Part shown: in pieces, positions 6,964 to 16,492 of the stretch
How positions within the stretch are numbered: position 1 is the stretch's first letter
Layout: every line of letters begins with the position of its first letter
NCBI RefSeq assembly: GCF_028200735.1
Contig: NZ_JAQKPV010000008.1
Span: 62,001-126,000 of the forward strand
DNA length: 64,000 nt
From: Streptomyces sp. ACA25
Lineage (GTDB): Bacteria > Actinomycetota > Actinomycetes > Streptomycetales > Streptomycetaceae
Direction: 5' to 3'
Position numbers and translations under genes: made by a program
Notes under the pieces: generated by a model
Seen by the model: the letters and a program-made list of their open reading frames with translations, nothing else
What the model was told of the DNA's origin: nothing
Databases searched by the model: none

Positions 6964-9591
6964 TCACCGACGCGTCACCACCGCCGCCCAGCGGCCCAGC
7001 GCCGCAGCGGGGCCGTCCACCCATTCGACAGTCGGACGGACCTCCGCAGCTGCGGCGACACCATCGGTCCAGGATGTCACCACGGGCACCCAGTACGTGT
7101 TGCCGCCAGAGCTGCGTGTGCGCTCGTCGAGTGCGGTGCGCGCGCGGCGCGCGCTCTGCGCGTCGCCGGTCAACGTACCGAGCAGGGCGTCCGCCACGTC
7201 CGCCAGGTTGTGCCCGCCCCGGTAGCCGATGCTGTCCGCCAGGTCCCGGGTGCCGGTGACCGCCTCCCTGGCTGTCCGGTGGTCACCGGCCAGCGCGAAG
7301 GCCACCGCTTCGGCGGAGCGGATCTTGACAAGTTCCACGGGGTTGGGCACCAGATCGAGGAGCCGCCGTGCCGCGTCCGCAGCTTCCCCCACTGCGGGGG
7401 TGTTGGACGACCAGCAGGCCGTCTGCGCCAGATTGGCGAGCGCTTTGGCCTCTGCCGCGACAAGGCCCTCCTCGCGGGCCAGGGCGATGGCACGGCTGTA
7501 GCAGTCGGTAGCCGCATCGAAACGGGCGTTCACCCGCCAGATGTGTCCGCGTAAGCGAAGCCGTTCTCCTTCGTCCGCAGCATCGCGGCCAGGGTGGTCA
7601 AGCGCGGTGAGAGCAGTGGCGAAGCGCCCGTTGAGGTAGTCGAAGTCGGAAAGCCAGTAGCGCGCAACAGCTTCGAACTCCCCGTCCAGCAGGGCCCGGT
7701 AGAGGTCGGCCGCCTGCGTGTAGTCGCCCTTGTTCCGCAGGGCGTGCGCCAAGTGCACGCGTACCAGTTGTGCCGCCGGGCTACTGCCCGGGACGGCCTC
7801 GCCCGCCTTTTCCAGGACGGTGACCGCTTCGGGCGCCCGCCCTGCCCGGCGCAGCTGGACGCCCTTGATCGCCGCCCGGACAGCCCGGAACTCCGGGACC
7901 TCCGCTTCGCCGGCGGTCAGTCCTTCGCCGAGATCCGTCCACTGCCCTGCTTCCACCAGCTGTTGCGCCACTCGGACCATCCAGCCGTCGAAGACCCCGT
8001 AGGCGCCGGAGAGCTTGAGCCCGGAGGCGAGTGCCTGTGCAGCCGTGGCGCGCCCGGCGCGAGGGCCCAGCCGTTCACCCAGCCGCCGGAGGAGCCGCCC
8101 GGCGACCTCGCGACGGTCGCGGTCCGACCAGCCGTCCGCAAGCCTCCGGTCAGCCTCGTGAATGGCGGAGCGCAGCGCCATGTGCAGGGCGTACGGGAGT
8201 TCGTAGGCATCATCGTGGGTGAGAAACGGGCGCCGCAGGAAGCGTGCGACGCAGCCGTCCGGCAGGGAGGGCTGCCCGGCTCGCAACAGGTCGGCGTCGA
8301 CCCGGTCGACGAGCGCCGCCGTACGGACCAGGTCGCGTTCCTCCTTGGGCAGATCTCTGATCGACCGGGTCGCCACAGCGGTGAACGACCCGCCGAAGTC
8401 ATCGACGGAGGGCTGTCCGCCACGTGCCAGCAGCTCGACGAAGTGTGACACCGACAGGTCCAGGTACAGCGGTAAGCCTTGCCCGCTGGAGATGATGCGC
8501 TCGCGCACGGGGGCCGGCATGGCCGGTTCGCCGTCCTGGGTCAGCGCCTCGCGCAGGTAACTGTCGGCGTCGGAGTCCGACAGGTATCCCACGAGGTGCT
8601 GACGAGGCTCGGCCGTGTCGTTGCGGAAGTGCAGAAGGGGCCAGCGCTCAGCGCCGGTGAAGTCCAGTTCCCCGGTCGAGCCGCCGTCGGCCCAGTCGAT
8701 ACGGTTCCGGCCGGTGATGACGAACAGCACGTTCGGCATGAGGTAGACGCAGCGCTGCACGAATTTCTCCGCCGTCCGGTCCCCCTGGCCTCCGAGCACC
8801 TCGAAGGTGTCCAGGAACACGCACACCTTGGGCCGTCTGCCGTCGCGGGGCAACTGCTGCTCCAGATCCCAGGCCAGGAGATACGGAAAGAACGACAGGG
8901 TTTCGTAGTCGGCGTCCGCCTCGACCAGCTCGGCGAACAGCTCGCACTCGGACAGCAGCCGCCCCTCCCGTACCCGGCTCCGGATGGCGCGGTAGGTGCC
9001 CATCGCCGCGCGTTGTGCCAGCCCGGTCAGGCCACCGACATCCGCGGGGACGACGTGTTCCACACTCGCCGCGATCTGCTCACTCAGGCCGACGCTCCGA
9101 GAAGCCCGCCGGACCGCCGGTACGGAGTCCAGGAACTCCTGCAGTGCCTCACCCGGGTGAGCCCGGGCCCAGTAGGAGGCAAGGGCCAGGTCAAACGCCG
9201 GCCACCGGTTCCCCAGCTGCCCCAGTCCCGCGCGCAGGCGCAGCAGCAGACTTTCGATGTCGGAGGCACCGTCCTCCGACACGTCGATCCACACGGAGAC
9301 GGCATCGTTCCGTCCTTCGGCCCGGGCGTCGGCGAAGAGCCGACGCTCCAGCTCCTGGGAGAGCGTCGTCTTCCCGATACCGCCCACGCCGTAGAAGGTG
9401 AGAACGTTGCGACGGCCCTGCACCCGGTCGACGACAGGTGAGGTATCCGCCCCGTCCAATGCGCTGTGCAACCCTGTCAACGACTTCTTGAAGGCCGCGA
9501 CTTCATTCGTCCGGTTGGTGAACACCTGCTGAGCGGCGACGGTGGACTCCGTGCCGCTCATGAACGCTGCACGCAGGTTGACTCGTGCCAT
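6964..9591 (-). CDS. STAND-type NTPase with helical (TPR-like) repeats
   Basis: An 875-aa protein. A short 60-residue N-terminus leads to a P-loop GVGGIGKTT (68-76), a Walker B CVFLDTFE (257-264) and a sensor-like ITGRNR (292-297). A winged-helix-like stretch and then alpha-helical TPR-like repeats follow from about residue 520. This is the architecture of signal-transducing STAND ATPases, in which the repeats sense and the NTPase oligomerises. No recognisable effector domain precedes the P-loop, so its output is unknown. Start: ATG at 9591 with GAGGAG seven bases upstream. The open frame upstream (to 10113) lacks signals. Two TTA codons (7552-7554, 8473-8475) suggest bldA dependence. It lies on the border of the mobile region. 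Confidence 0.85.
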   Translation of the reverse strand: MARVNLRAAFMSGTESTVAAQQVFTNRTNEVAAFKKSLTGLHSALDGADTSPVVDRVQGRRNVLTFYGVGGIGKTTLSQELERRLFADARAEGRNDAVSVWIDVSEDGASDIESLLLRLRAGLGQLGNRWPAFDLALASYWARAHPGEALQEFLDSVPAVRRASRSVGLSEQIAASVEHVVPADVGGLTGLAQRAAMGTYRAIRSRVREGRLLSECELFAELVEADADYETLSFFPYLLAWDLEQQLPRDGRRPKVCVFLDTFEVLGGQGDRTAEKFVQRCVYLMPNVLFVITGRNRIDWADGGSTGELDFTGAERWPLLHFRNDTAEPRQHLVGYLSDSDADSYLREALTQDGEPAMPAPVRERIISSGQGLPLYLDLSVSHFVELLARGGQPSVDDFGGSFTAVATRSIRDLPKEERDLVRTAALVDRVDADLLRAGQPSLPDGCVARFLRRPFLTHDDAYELPYALHMALRSAIHEADRRLADGWSDRDRREVAGRLLRRLGERLGPRAGRATAAQALASGLKLSGAYGVFDGWMVRVAQQLVEAGQWTDLGEGLTAGEAEVPEFRAVRAAIKGVQLRRAGRAPEAVTVLEKAGEAVPGSSPAAQLVRVHLAHALRNKGDYTQAADLYRALLDGEFEAVARYWLSDFDYLNGRFATALTALDHPGRDAADEGERLRLRGHIWRVNARFDAATDCYSRAIALAREEGLVAAEAKALANLAQTACWSSNTPAVGEAADAARRLLDLVPNPVELVKIRSAEAVAFALAGDHRTAREAVTGTRDLADSIGYRGGHNLADVADALLGTLTGDAQSARRARTALDERTRSSGGNTYWVPVVTSWTDGVAAAAEVRPTVEWVDGPAAALGRWAAVVTRR

Positions 9592-9936
9592 CTGCTCTCC
9601 TCGGGCGGCATCGCACGGGCTCCGCGTCGGCGGCGGGCCCATGGGGACCACCCGACAAACCGACCGTACCGTGATCACAGGGCATTCCGGTACCGGCCAA
9701 GGCACAGCCCGTGACCGCGGGAGCAGCGCCGGACGTTGTCGGCCCGACTCCGTGCAGCGCAGCCTGGGCCGGCCGTGGGCAGTAGTGTGCGACATCCCCC
9801 AAGTTCTCCTAAACCCTGCTGAGCCCTTGTCCCCGTGGCCAGGGTCTTCTGTCTCCTTGGGGTGTTCTTCGAGCCGGTGGCGTAACTTCAGAATTCTTGA
9901 AGCGTTCTCACTTCGTCCGATCGATCCGTTATCGGG
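9592..9936. other. Intergenic region, no gene seen
   Basis: The promoter side of the STAND gene and the left edge of the integrase wreckage. No convincing open frame, hairpin or repeat was found. The sequence GGTACCGG-like tracts and scattered short frames have no family resemblance. Confidence 0.45.
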
Positions 9937-10289
9937 GTGAAGACGGAGAGGTTCGGGTTGGCACTGGCAGCCGTACGCGACCTGCGCGAGTTCCGCGATC
10001 CGATCTCGGCGGAGGAACTGAAGCAGTTCGAGACCGACGTGCTCGCTGGGTTCGTACTCGCGCGGGCCTCGGCAGGACTGGCAGACGGCACCATCCGCGG
10101 GGACGTCGGGCACCTGGACCTGGTCTTGGCGTGCTCGGGATCCAGGAGGTCCTCGGACATTCCTGGATCGCCACCACCCTGCGGTACATCAACCCTCGGG
10201 AATTGCATCAAACGGGCGAGAAGTCGCAGGTCACGTGGTCACGGCGGGAAACGGAAGGGTTTCTCAGCCTCTACGAACTGGCAGCCTGA
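9937..10289 (+). pseudogene. Tyrosine-type integrase remnant with internal deletion
   Basis: The 5' part (from 9937) translates as the N-terminal core-binding segment of a Streptomyces site-specific integrase (ISAEELKQFETDVLAGFVLA, then ASAGLADGTIRGDVGHLD). Around 10125 the frame changes and the sequence jumps to an integrase C-terminus (LGIQEVLGHSWIATTLRYI), which contains the GH and catalytic Tyr region. Some 200 residues with the catalytic Arg and HxxR are missing. The fusion is a deletion scar and the gene is not functional. Confidence 0.7.
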
Positions 10290-10354
10290 GCAGGGGTGTT
10301 GCCCAGATGAGCCCTTCTGATGCATGATCTGCTCTCCAGAAGGGATGGCCTGGA

Positions 10355-11458
10355 GTGGTGCATCAGCGCACGGTGGCCCTGGCTGGGGCGGCCCATATGG
10401 AGCTTGTCTCCGGTGTGGTTCAGCTGCGTCCGGAGGACGCGATGTTCGACGCGATGCTGAGGGGCTGGCGGGCTCAGCAGAAGTCGCGAGGGCTGAGAGA
10501 CGACACGATCGACCCGAGGGAACGACTGATCCGCCGGTTCCTTGAGTTCGCGAACGAGTACCCGTGACAGTGGACGCCTGCTCACCTGGACGAGTGGTCA
10601 GCATCGTTGACGAGCGAGAGGCACTTGGCGCCCTCCACAATCCGCAGCTACCAGGGCACCGTTCGGCTGTTTACTGAGCTTCTCATCGACGCCCGCTACG
10701 GCTGGGGCACGGCATGCGATGAAGCCTTCGGCGCATTCCCGGTGGCGATCTGCCATGAGTGGAATACCCTCCCTCACCTGCAGGATTACGAAGGCGATCC
10801 GGAGGCGCGGCCGTTCACACGGGAAGAGTTGCAGCGCTTTCTTGACTACGCCGACGACCAAGTCGCACGCGCTGTGAAGGCCAAGCGCAAGGGAGCCCTC
10901 GCCGCTTACCGGGACGCCACTCTTTTCAAGGTCATCTACGGGTGGGGTCTTCGCCGGACCGAGACGTCCAAGCTGGACGTGGTCGACTTCGGACGGAACG
11001 CGCAGGCCCGGCAGTTCGGCCGGTTCGGCACGCTCAACGTCCGCTATGGCAAGGCGAAGAAGGGCCAGCCGCCGCGTCGTCGGAACGTGCTGTCGGTGAT
11101 GGACTGGGCCGTCGAGGCGGTCGCCGACTACGTCGAGAACGCCCGGCCGAGGTTCGGATTCTCCGACCACCCGGCTCTGTGGATCACCGAGCGCGGGGGC
11201 CGCCTCCAGCCCGGCACCATCAACGACCGGTTCGAGGCATATCGGGATGCTCTGAAGCTCCCAAAAGACCTGACTCCCCACTCAATCCGGCATTCTTACG
11301 TCACGCATCTGACCGAGGACGGGGTCGACCGCCGGTTCATCCAGCAGCAGGTCGGCCACGAGTGCGACAGCTCCCTGGCCATCTACACGCACGTCAGCGA
11401 CGACTTCATGAACACTTCCCTGCACAAGGCACTGGCCCCGGCGTTCGCCGGGTCCTGA
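10355..11458 (+). pseudogene. Tyrosine recombinase/integrase interrupted by an in-frame TGA
   Basis: One continuous frame runs from ATG 10355 to TGA 11456-11458 but contains a TGA at 10565-10567. Read through, the context is FANEYP-stop-QWTPAHLDEW, where a Trp (TGG to TGA) would restore an integrase core-binding domain. The catalytic half is intact: Arg in WGLRRTETSKL, HSIRHSYVTHL, QQVGHE and Tyr in IYTHVS. A shortened product could start at TTG 10607, but it would lack half of the N-terminal DNA-binding domain. The adjoining HTH and zinc-ribbon genes follow in the same direction, the usual order of this integrase module. Confidence 0.75.
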
Positions 11459-11474
11459 CAGGAGGGATCCGGCG

Positions 11475-11828
11475 ATGGCCGCCAAGCTCGACTACCACTG
11501 GCACCTGCGTAAAGTCATGGCCGGCCACGGGTTGTTCTCCACCACCGACCTCATCCCTCCACTCGCCGAACGCGGCATCACCCTGTCGTCGAGCCAGGTC
11601 TACCGCCTCGTCGTCGAGCGACCTGAGCGACTGAGCCTCAAGATCCTCATGGCACTGCTCAACATACTCGACTGCACCATGGACGACCTCATCGAGCCCG
11701 TCGCGGCGGCCGGCGCGGTGAAGAAGCCGAAGAGGGCAGCCGCCGGAGGCGGCTCGGCGCCCGATACGGAGGGGCTTGGCGGGCTGCGGCCAAAGCGGGC
11801 CCGCATCAGGGGTGTTGACCGGCCATGA
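11475..11828 (+). CDS. XRE-like (HTH_26 type) small DNA-binding protein
   Basis: A 117-aa protein starting at ATG 11475, with GGAGGGAT upstream. Residues 8-75 form a Cro/C1-type HTH (HLRKVMAGHGLFSTTDLIPP, SSSQVYRLVV, LSLKILMALLNILDCTMDDL). The basic tail (KKPKRAA) may bind DNA non-specifically. It sits 16 bp after the integrase and its stop overlaps the next ATG (ATGA-type). It is therefore the middle gene of the integrase/HTH/zinc-ribbon module and probably acts as a recombination directionality or control factor. Confidence 0.8.
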   Translation: MAAKLDYHWHLRKVMAGHGLFSTTDLIPPLAERGITLSSSQVYRLVVERPERLSLKILMALLNILDCTMDDLIEPVAAAGAVKKPKRAAAGGGSAPDTEGLGGLRPKRARIRGVDRP

Positions 11829-12802
11829 CCACCGCTGACCATCTCGACCTCGGCCGCGCCGTCGCCGACCCGACCGGCCTGATCACCGACCTCGTCGCCG
11901 ACGTCGAGAAGGAACTCGGCGCGGAGACCATCCGGGCCGTGGTCACCGCGGTCGCGGGCGGCCGCGCGAAGTCACGACGCCTGGCTGAGGCCCTGGCGAT
12001 GCGGCCCTCCGTCCTTACCGACGGCCGGTCCCCGGCACCCCGGGCCATCGGCGATCTGCTCATCGAGCTCCGCAAGGCCGGCGCCTCGGAGATCTCTCCG
12101 CCGGTCTGCGTCGAGTGCGGCAAGAAGCTGCGAACCCTCCAACGCCAGGGACAGGACTGGTACTGCTCGGTCTGTGGACACGAGACCGCTGAGTGCACCG
12201 CCTGCGGCACCGTCCGACGCGTCGCCTTCCGGGACCGCAAGGGCCTGCTGCGCTGCAAGATGTGTCCCGACAACGACGACCGCGACCCGATCGACGTCAT
12301 CTACGCGGTGATCACCGGGATCACCCCGGACGCCGACCGTGACGTGATCGCCGATGCCCTCCACCAGTCGGCACCCCACCGTCCCCACTATCGGCAGAGA
12401 CTGGTCTGGGCCCTGGAGGAAAACCCTCGTCTGCTGACCGGGGAGGGATATCTCGCGCCGCATCGCGCCATCCTGCGGTTCATCGACTTGCTGCACGAGG
12501 CCGGCGTCACCGAGATCGCCCGCCCGGCCTGCCCTCACTGCCACCGGGTGGTGCGCATCGACAAGCCGCTCGACGGACAGCGGGTCTGCCGCAACTGCAT
12601 CGCCAAGTCCCGCATCGAAGAATGCGTACGCTGCGGTGCTCGGCGCGAACCGGCCACCCGCGACGCCCAGGGACGACCCCTGTGTCCGGGCTGCCTGATC
12701 AGAGACCCGGCAAACCGGGAGACCTGCACTGTCTGCGGCGAGTCACGCATGGTCAGTTGCCGCACCCCGGGCGGACCGATCTGCCCGAACTGCCGTCCCT
12801 AG
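11825..12802 (+). CDS. Zinc-ribbon-rich protein, N-terminal part of a split recombinase-like gene
   Basis: A 325-aa frame. A helical N-terminus (~1-95) is followed by repeated CxxC pairs: CVECGKK, CSVCGHE, CTACG, CKMCP, then a helical spacer, then CPHCHR, CRNC, CVRCGA, CPGC, CTVCGE, CPNC. About six treble-clef/zinc-ribbon modules are expected. The frame ends with TAG at 12800-12802 and the next ORF continues in the same frame one codon later. The two are almost certainly a single former gene of about 808 aa (CAG to TAG would do it). Relatives accompany XRE-like HTH genes and integrases in Streptomyces. The function is unknown but is probably in element mobility. Confidence 0.7.
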   Translation: MTTADHLDLGRAVADPTGLITDLVADVEKELGAETIRAVVTAVAGGRAKSRRLAEALAMRPSVLTDGRSPAPRAIGDLLIELRKAGASEISPPVCVECGKKLRTLQRQGQDWYCSVCGHETAECTACGTVRRVAFRDRKGLLRCKMCPDNDDRDPIDVIYAVITGITPDADRDVIADALHQSAPHRPHYRQRLVWALEENPRLLTGEGYLAPHRAILRFIDLLHEAGVTEIARPACPHCHRVVRIDKPLDGQRVCRNCIAKSRIEECVRCGARREPATRDAQGRPLCPGCLIRDPANRETCTVCGESRMVSCRTPGGPICPNCRP

Positions 12803-12805
12803 CCC

Positions 12806-14251
12806 ATGCTGCTCTGCTCGATCTGCGGCCGCACCGCACCCTGCACACTCTCGAAGCTCGCCGGCCTGCCCCGCTGCGGCGGCTGCGACCGGCGACCAGC
12901 TCACTGCACCATCTGCGGACGACTCCGCGGCATCCACTCCGGGACCACCGACGCCCCCATCTGCGGCCCCTGCACCAAACCGGACGCCGAGCTCTGGCGC
13001 CCCTGTCCCGCCTGCGGGCAAGCCGAACGGCTGCACGCTCCGGGGCCGTGCCCTCACTGCATCCTCAAGCAGCGGCTCCACGAGCTTCTCGCCGATGACA
13101 CCGGCGCCATACCCACGAAACTGCAGGCCCTGCACCAGGCCCTGGCCGGCACCGAACGGGCCGCCACAGCTATGCGCTGGCTCTCCGGCGGCATCGTCTC
13201 CACCGTCCTGACCGATCTCGGCTCCGGCAACCGCCCCCTCACTCACGAGGCCCTGGACGAACTCCCCGAAGGCAAGGTCGTCGAGCACATCCGCAGCGTC
13301 CTCGTCGCCACAGGCACCCTGCCGCGGCGGGACGAGCAGATGACCCGTCTCGAACGGCACGTGAAGGACCTCGTCACCTCCCATGCGACCGTCGAGGGAC
13401 GGAAGATCCTGCACCGGTACGCGACATGGCACCTCCTGCGTCGGCTTCGCCGCCGCAGCGGCGGCAAGGAGACAACTCACTCCCAGCTCCAGGTCGCGCG
13501 GCAACATCTGCGGGCAGCCGTCTATCTCCTGAACTGGCTCACGGGCCAGAATCTGACTCTTGCGACCTGCCGACAGGCCGACCTGGAGCGCTGGATGACC
13601 AGCGACGACGTCCGTCTTCGCCAGGAGGCAGGCCACTTCGTGCGCTGGGCCCTCTCCCAGAAGATCACCCGTGATCTCAGCTTCCCGGCCGAGCGATGGA
13701 ACGGCCCCTCCCAGCCGATGGACGAGGAAGCCCGCTGGGCCACCGCCCGACGCTTACTGCACGACGACACCCTCAAGCCCGAAGACCGCCTTGCCGGCCT
13801 ACTGTTGCTCCTCTACGCTCAATGGCCCGCGGCGATCTCCCGACTCACCGTCGACCACATCGACAAGACGGACGGAGCCGTCCGCATCCGCCTCGGCGCC
13901 GTCCCGGTCGAGCTTCCCGCACCTGTCGCTGAACTGGCCCTCCAACAAGTCGCGGCTCGCCGCAGTCACGCCGTCCTCGGCCGGACAGACTCACCCTGGC
14001 TCTTCCTCGGAGGCCAGCCCGGCCGCCCGATCAGTGCCTGGGCCATGGGCGAACGGCTCCGCAAACTCGGTATCCGACTCTCACAAGCCCGCTCAACCGC
14101 GCTGTTCCAGCTCGCCACGGAACTGCCCGCCGCGGTCCTCGCCCGCACCCTCGGCATCGACATCACCGTCGCCGTCAAATGGCAGCGAGCCGCAGCCGGC
14201 GACTGGGCCGCCTACGCCGCCGACGTCAGCAAACGCGGATGCACACATTGA
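12806..14251 (+). CDS. Zinc-ribbon plus XerD-like recombinase-fold protein, C-terminal part of the split gene
   Basis: A 481-aa frame from ATG 12806. Four more zinc-ribbon pairs (CSICGR, CGGC, CTICGR, CPACGQ, CPHC) fill residues 1-85. The rest resembles the core-binding plus catalytic fold of tyrosine recombinases (LERWMTSDDVRLRQEAGHFV, LLLLYAQWPAAISRLTVDHI). The canonical HxxR and Tyr are not visible, so catalysis is doubtful. It is in frame with the preceding ORF, separated only by TAG-CCC. It may be translated independently, but no Shine-Dalgarno is seen. Confidence 0.65.
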   Translation: MLLCSICGRTAPCTLSKLAGLPRCGGCDRRPAHCTICGRLRGIHSGTTDAPICGPCTKPDAELWRPCPACGQAERLHAPGPCPHCILKQRLHELLADDTGAIPTKLQALHQALAGTERAATAMRWLSGGIVSTVLTDLGSGNRPLTHEALDELPEGKVVEHIRSVLVATGTLPRRDEQMTRLERHVKDLVTSHATVEGRKILHRYATWHLLRRLRRRSGGKETTHSQLQVARQHLRAAVYLLNWLTGQNLTLATCRQADLERWMTSDDVRLRQEAGHFVRWALSQKITRDLSFPAERWNGPSQPMDEEARWATARRLLHDDTLKPEDRLAGLLLLLYAQWPAAISRLTVDHIDKTDGAVRIRLGAVPVELPAPVAELALQQVAARRSHAVLGRTDSPWLFLGGQPGRPISAWAMGERLRKLGIRLSQARSTALFQLATELPAAVLARTLGIDITVAVKWQRAAAGDWAAYAADVSKRGCTH

Positions 14252-14274
14252 TCAACCTCGGGCACACTGCGCTG

Positions 14275-15126
14275 ATGAACACTGATCCAGCCCCGTCTCC
14301 GCAGGAACAGGCCATCCGCCACGTTGCCTCGCTGTCGTCCGGGACCCCGGTCGACCCAGGGTTGCGGGTGACTCTGAACTTTCACCCCGACCGCACAGTG
14401 CGCGGTCGGCCGATCTTGGTCGCGTTGGCTGAGGACGGCGCCTATTACTCGCAACTTGTCACAGGCACCAGCAACGGCGGCTTGACGGCCCACCCCGGCG
14501 GCGACCGATGGCGCTGGGAGAGCCGGATCTTTGGGGGCGCCTACGACCACGAACCCGCACACCAGCGACCTGTCTACGGCGCATTGGACTTCCGGCGCAA
14601 GCCGCTCGGTGGGGCGCCCCGGTTCGGCTCCGCGCACCTTCGGCTGACTGCCGAGACCCTCACCCGAGCCACGTTTTGCTACCCGGACAGCTTCTTCGAA
14701 CCAACGGCCTTCGGAGTTGCGGCCAACTTGTCCCTCATAGAGCTGGCTGAGAACGACGGCCAGGACGCACTCGACGACTACATCGAGGCACAGGTGCACG
14801 GTCCACTCATACTGGCCCGCGACATCGAGGCACTCGTCCTGGACCCGAGCTATCGAGGAACGGACGTGGAAGCCGCCGCCCGCCGCCTGCCATGCCGGCT
14901 CGACTGGCACCCGGGACTCCGCCTCACCGTCGAAGAACTCGCCCTCCACCCGGACTACCGCGGACAACAGTACGTCGACCTGGGCGCGGAGATTGCCGTC
15001 GACGGCTACCTCAATCCCCGGATCATCGGTGACGCCGCACGCACCGGATTCCATGACCAACAGGCGCTCAAGAAGGTGTGGCACTGCCTGGCACGCTTCG
15101 GAACATCCGAGCAACGAAACGCGTGA
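14275..15126 (+). CDS. DUF3626 family protein
   Basis: A 283-aa protein matching DUF3626 nearly end to end: VTLNFHPDRTVRGRPILVAL, SNGGLTAHPGGDRWRWESRI, FGGAYDHEPAHQRPVYGALD, RFGSAHLRL, FCYPDSFFEPTAFG, YIEAQVHGPL, DPSYRGT and the C-terminal LKKVWHCLARFG. The highly conserved polar residues suggest an enzyme, but no activity is established to my knowledge. Start: ATG 14275 fits the usual family N-terminus. ATG 14239 overlapping the previous stop is an alternative. It is inserted between recombinase genes, so it travels as cargo of the decayed element. Confidence 0.85.
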   Translation: MNTDPAPSPQEQAIRHVASLSSGTPVDPGLRVTLNFHPDRTVRGRPILVALAEDGAYYSQLVTGTSNGGLTAHPGGDRWRWESRIFGGAYDHEPAHQRPVYGALDFRRKPLGGAPRFGSAHLRLTAETLTRATFCYPDSFFEPTAFGVAANLSLIELAENDGQDALDDYIEAQVHGPLILARDIEALVLDPSYRGTDVEAAARRLPCRLDWHPGLRLTVEELALHPDYRGQQYVDLGAEIAVDGYLNPRIIGDAARTGFHDQQALKKVWHCLARFGTSEQRNA

Positions 15127-15136
15127 TCAGGCACGC

Positions 15137-15701
15137 ATTCGGACAGTTCCAATACCCGACTCCACCATTACACGTTCAGCAGTTCTCCAGGCTCTCGTCC
15201 AGGAAGATATCGACGAGGCCATCGCGACCGCCACCACCCCGGACATCCGGCTCATCATCGCTCTGGCTGCCGTCCACGCGGCACGGCCAAAGATGATCCG
15301 CACGATGCAGATGGAGGACGTCGACCTGGGCAACCGGCGCATCACCGTCGGCGGCCACGTCCGGCCACTCGACGACCTCACCCACCGTGCTGTCCTGGAC
15401 TGGCTCGACCACCGCCGCAACCGCTGGCCGAACACGGCCAACCCCCACCTGCTGAGCACCCAGAAGACCGCCGTCGAACTCGGCCCCGGCCGGCAAGCTC
15501 TGGACCACACGGGCCACCCGCAACCTCACCGCCACCCTCGAACGGCTCCGCGTCGACCGACAGCTCGAAGAGGCCCTCACCCACGGCGCCGACCCCCTCC
15601 ACCTCGCCCTCGTCTTCGGCATCGACGAGAAGACCGCCATCCGCTACGCGGACTCCGCACGGGCCCTGCTGGACCAGGCCGCTGAACAGCCACTCCGGTG
15701 A
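15137..15701 (+). pseudogene. C-terminal half of a tyrosine recombinase-like gene, frameshifted
   Basis: Two frames join at about 15480-15495. The first reads LIIALAAVHAARPKMIRTMQ, MEDVDLGNRRITVGG and LDDLTHRAVLDWLDHRRNRW. The second reads LWTTRATRNLTATLERLRVD, QLEEALTHGADPLHLALVFG and DEKTAIRYADSARALL, ending at TGA 15699-15701. Together they form the C-terminal domain of a common Streptomyces integrase-like family. The N-terminal half is absent and the two halves are out of frame. Confidence 0.65.
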
Positions 15702-15751
15702 AGTCCGACCAGTACACGCCTTCGATGGGGGAGCATGCCGTCAGGGCAGAG

Positions 15752-16276
15752 TCAGCAGCCGGGGCAGGTCGCCGGAGACGATGTCAGGGCGAGCGCGGCG
15801 ATCCGCAGCTCGGCCGCCCACGTCTGTTGGTCAAGCCCCAACGTGTACTCAATGCAGCACCCGCATTGCGGGATCAGCGATACAAACGATCGCTCCTCAA
15901 CGGTTTCGACCTCCGTCTCCCACCAGTCATCCGTCGCCAGGTCGGCGGGAGCGATTTCCTCATTGATCAACCTCGCCGCCAGCCGACGCAGAGCGTGGCG
16001 CCGTGCCAGGCCAGGATCAGGCAACTCGATTTCGGCCTCGGAGAGTACTTGCTCGAACGCGTCGCGGATATCGCGGGCATCCGCGTTGCGAGGCAAACCG
16101 GCGAGCTCGCACAACGTCGGGGTGTCCAGCCCGGCCGCGAGTGCCTCGGCAGCAATCATCGGCAGGTCCTCCGGGCGGATCTCATCCGCCTGATAACGGC
16201 AGGCCACCTCACCCAGAGACTTGAGGCCACTCCGTGTTGAGGATTCCGGTTCCGGTGTCGTTCCTGCTGTTCTCAT
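15752..16276 (-). CDS. Hypothetical protein, 174 aa
   Basis: No family recognised. The N-terminal ~40 residues are polar. A helical region follows (LPMIAAEALAAGLDTPTLCE, AGLPRNADARDIRDAFEQVL), then LARRHALRRLAARLINEEI. The C-terminus is WW/Trp-rich with a CGCC cluster near residue 148. Start: ATG at 16276 is preferred. The open frame runs 54 codons further without signals. It faces the recombinase remnant convergently and may be cargo of the same element. Confidence 0.6.
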   Translation of the reverse strand: MRTAGTTPEPESSTRSGLKSLGEVACRYQADEIRPEDLPMIAAEALAAGLDTPTLCELAGLPRNADARDIRDAFEQVLSEAEIELPDPGLARRHALRRLAARLINEEIAPADLATDDWWETEVETVEERSFVSLIPQCGCCIEYTLGLDQQTWAAELRIAALALTSSPATCPGC

Positions 16277-16492
16277 GACTCGTACGATGCCAGCATGTTC
16301 CCAAGGAGGGTTGCCCAGCAGGCGGTCCGCTCGGCACTCACCCCGCGTGTTCGCCTGAACCTGAAGGTCGAACCTACGACAACACGACAGCCCACCCTCG
16401 GGTTCCCGCAGAAAGACCTTCAGTTTGCGTGTACTCACGGGACTAGGCCCCGGACTCCTACCTCAGACACCAGCCGCAAAGTAGCCGGGGGA

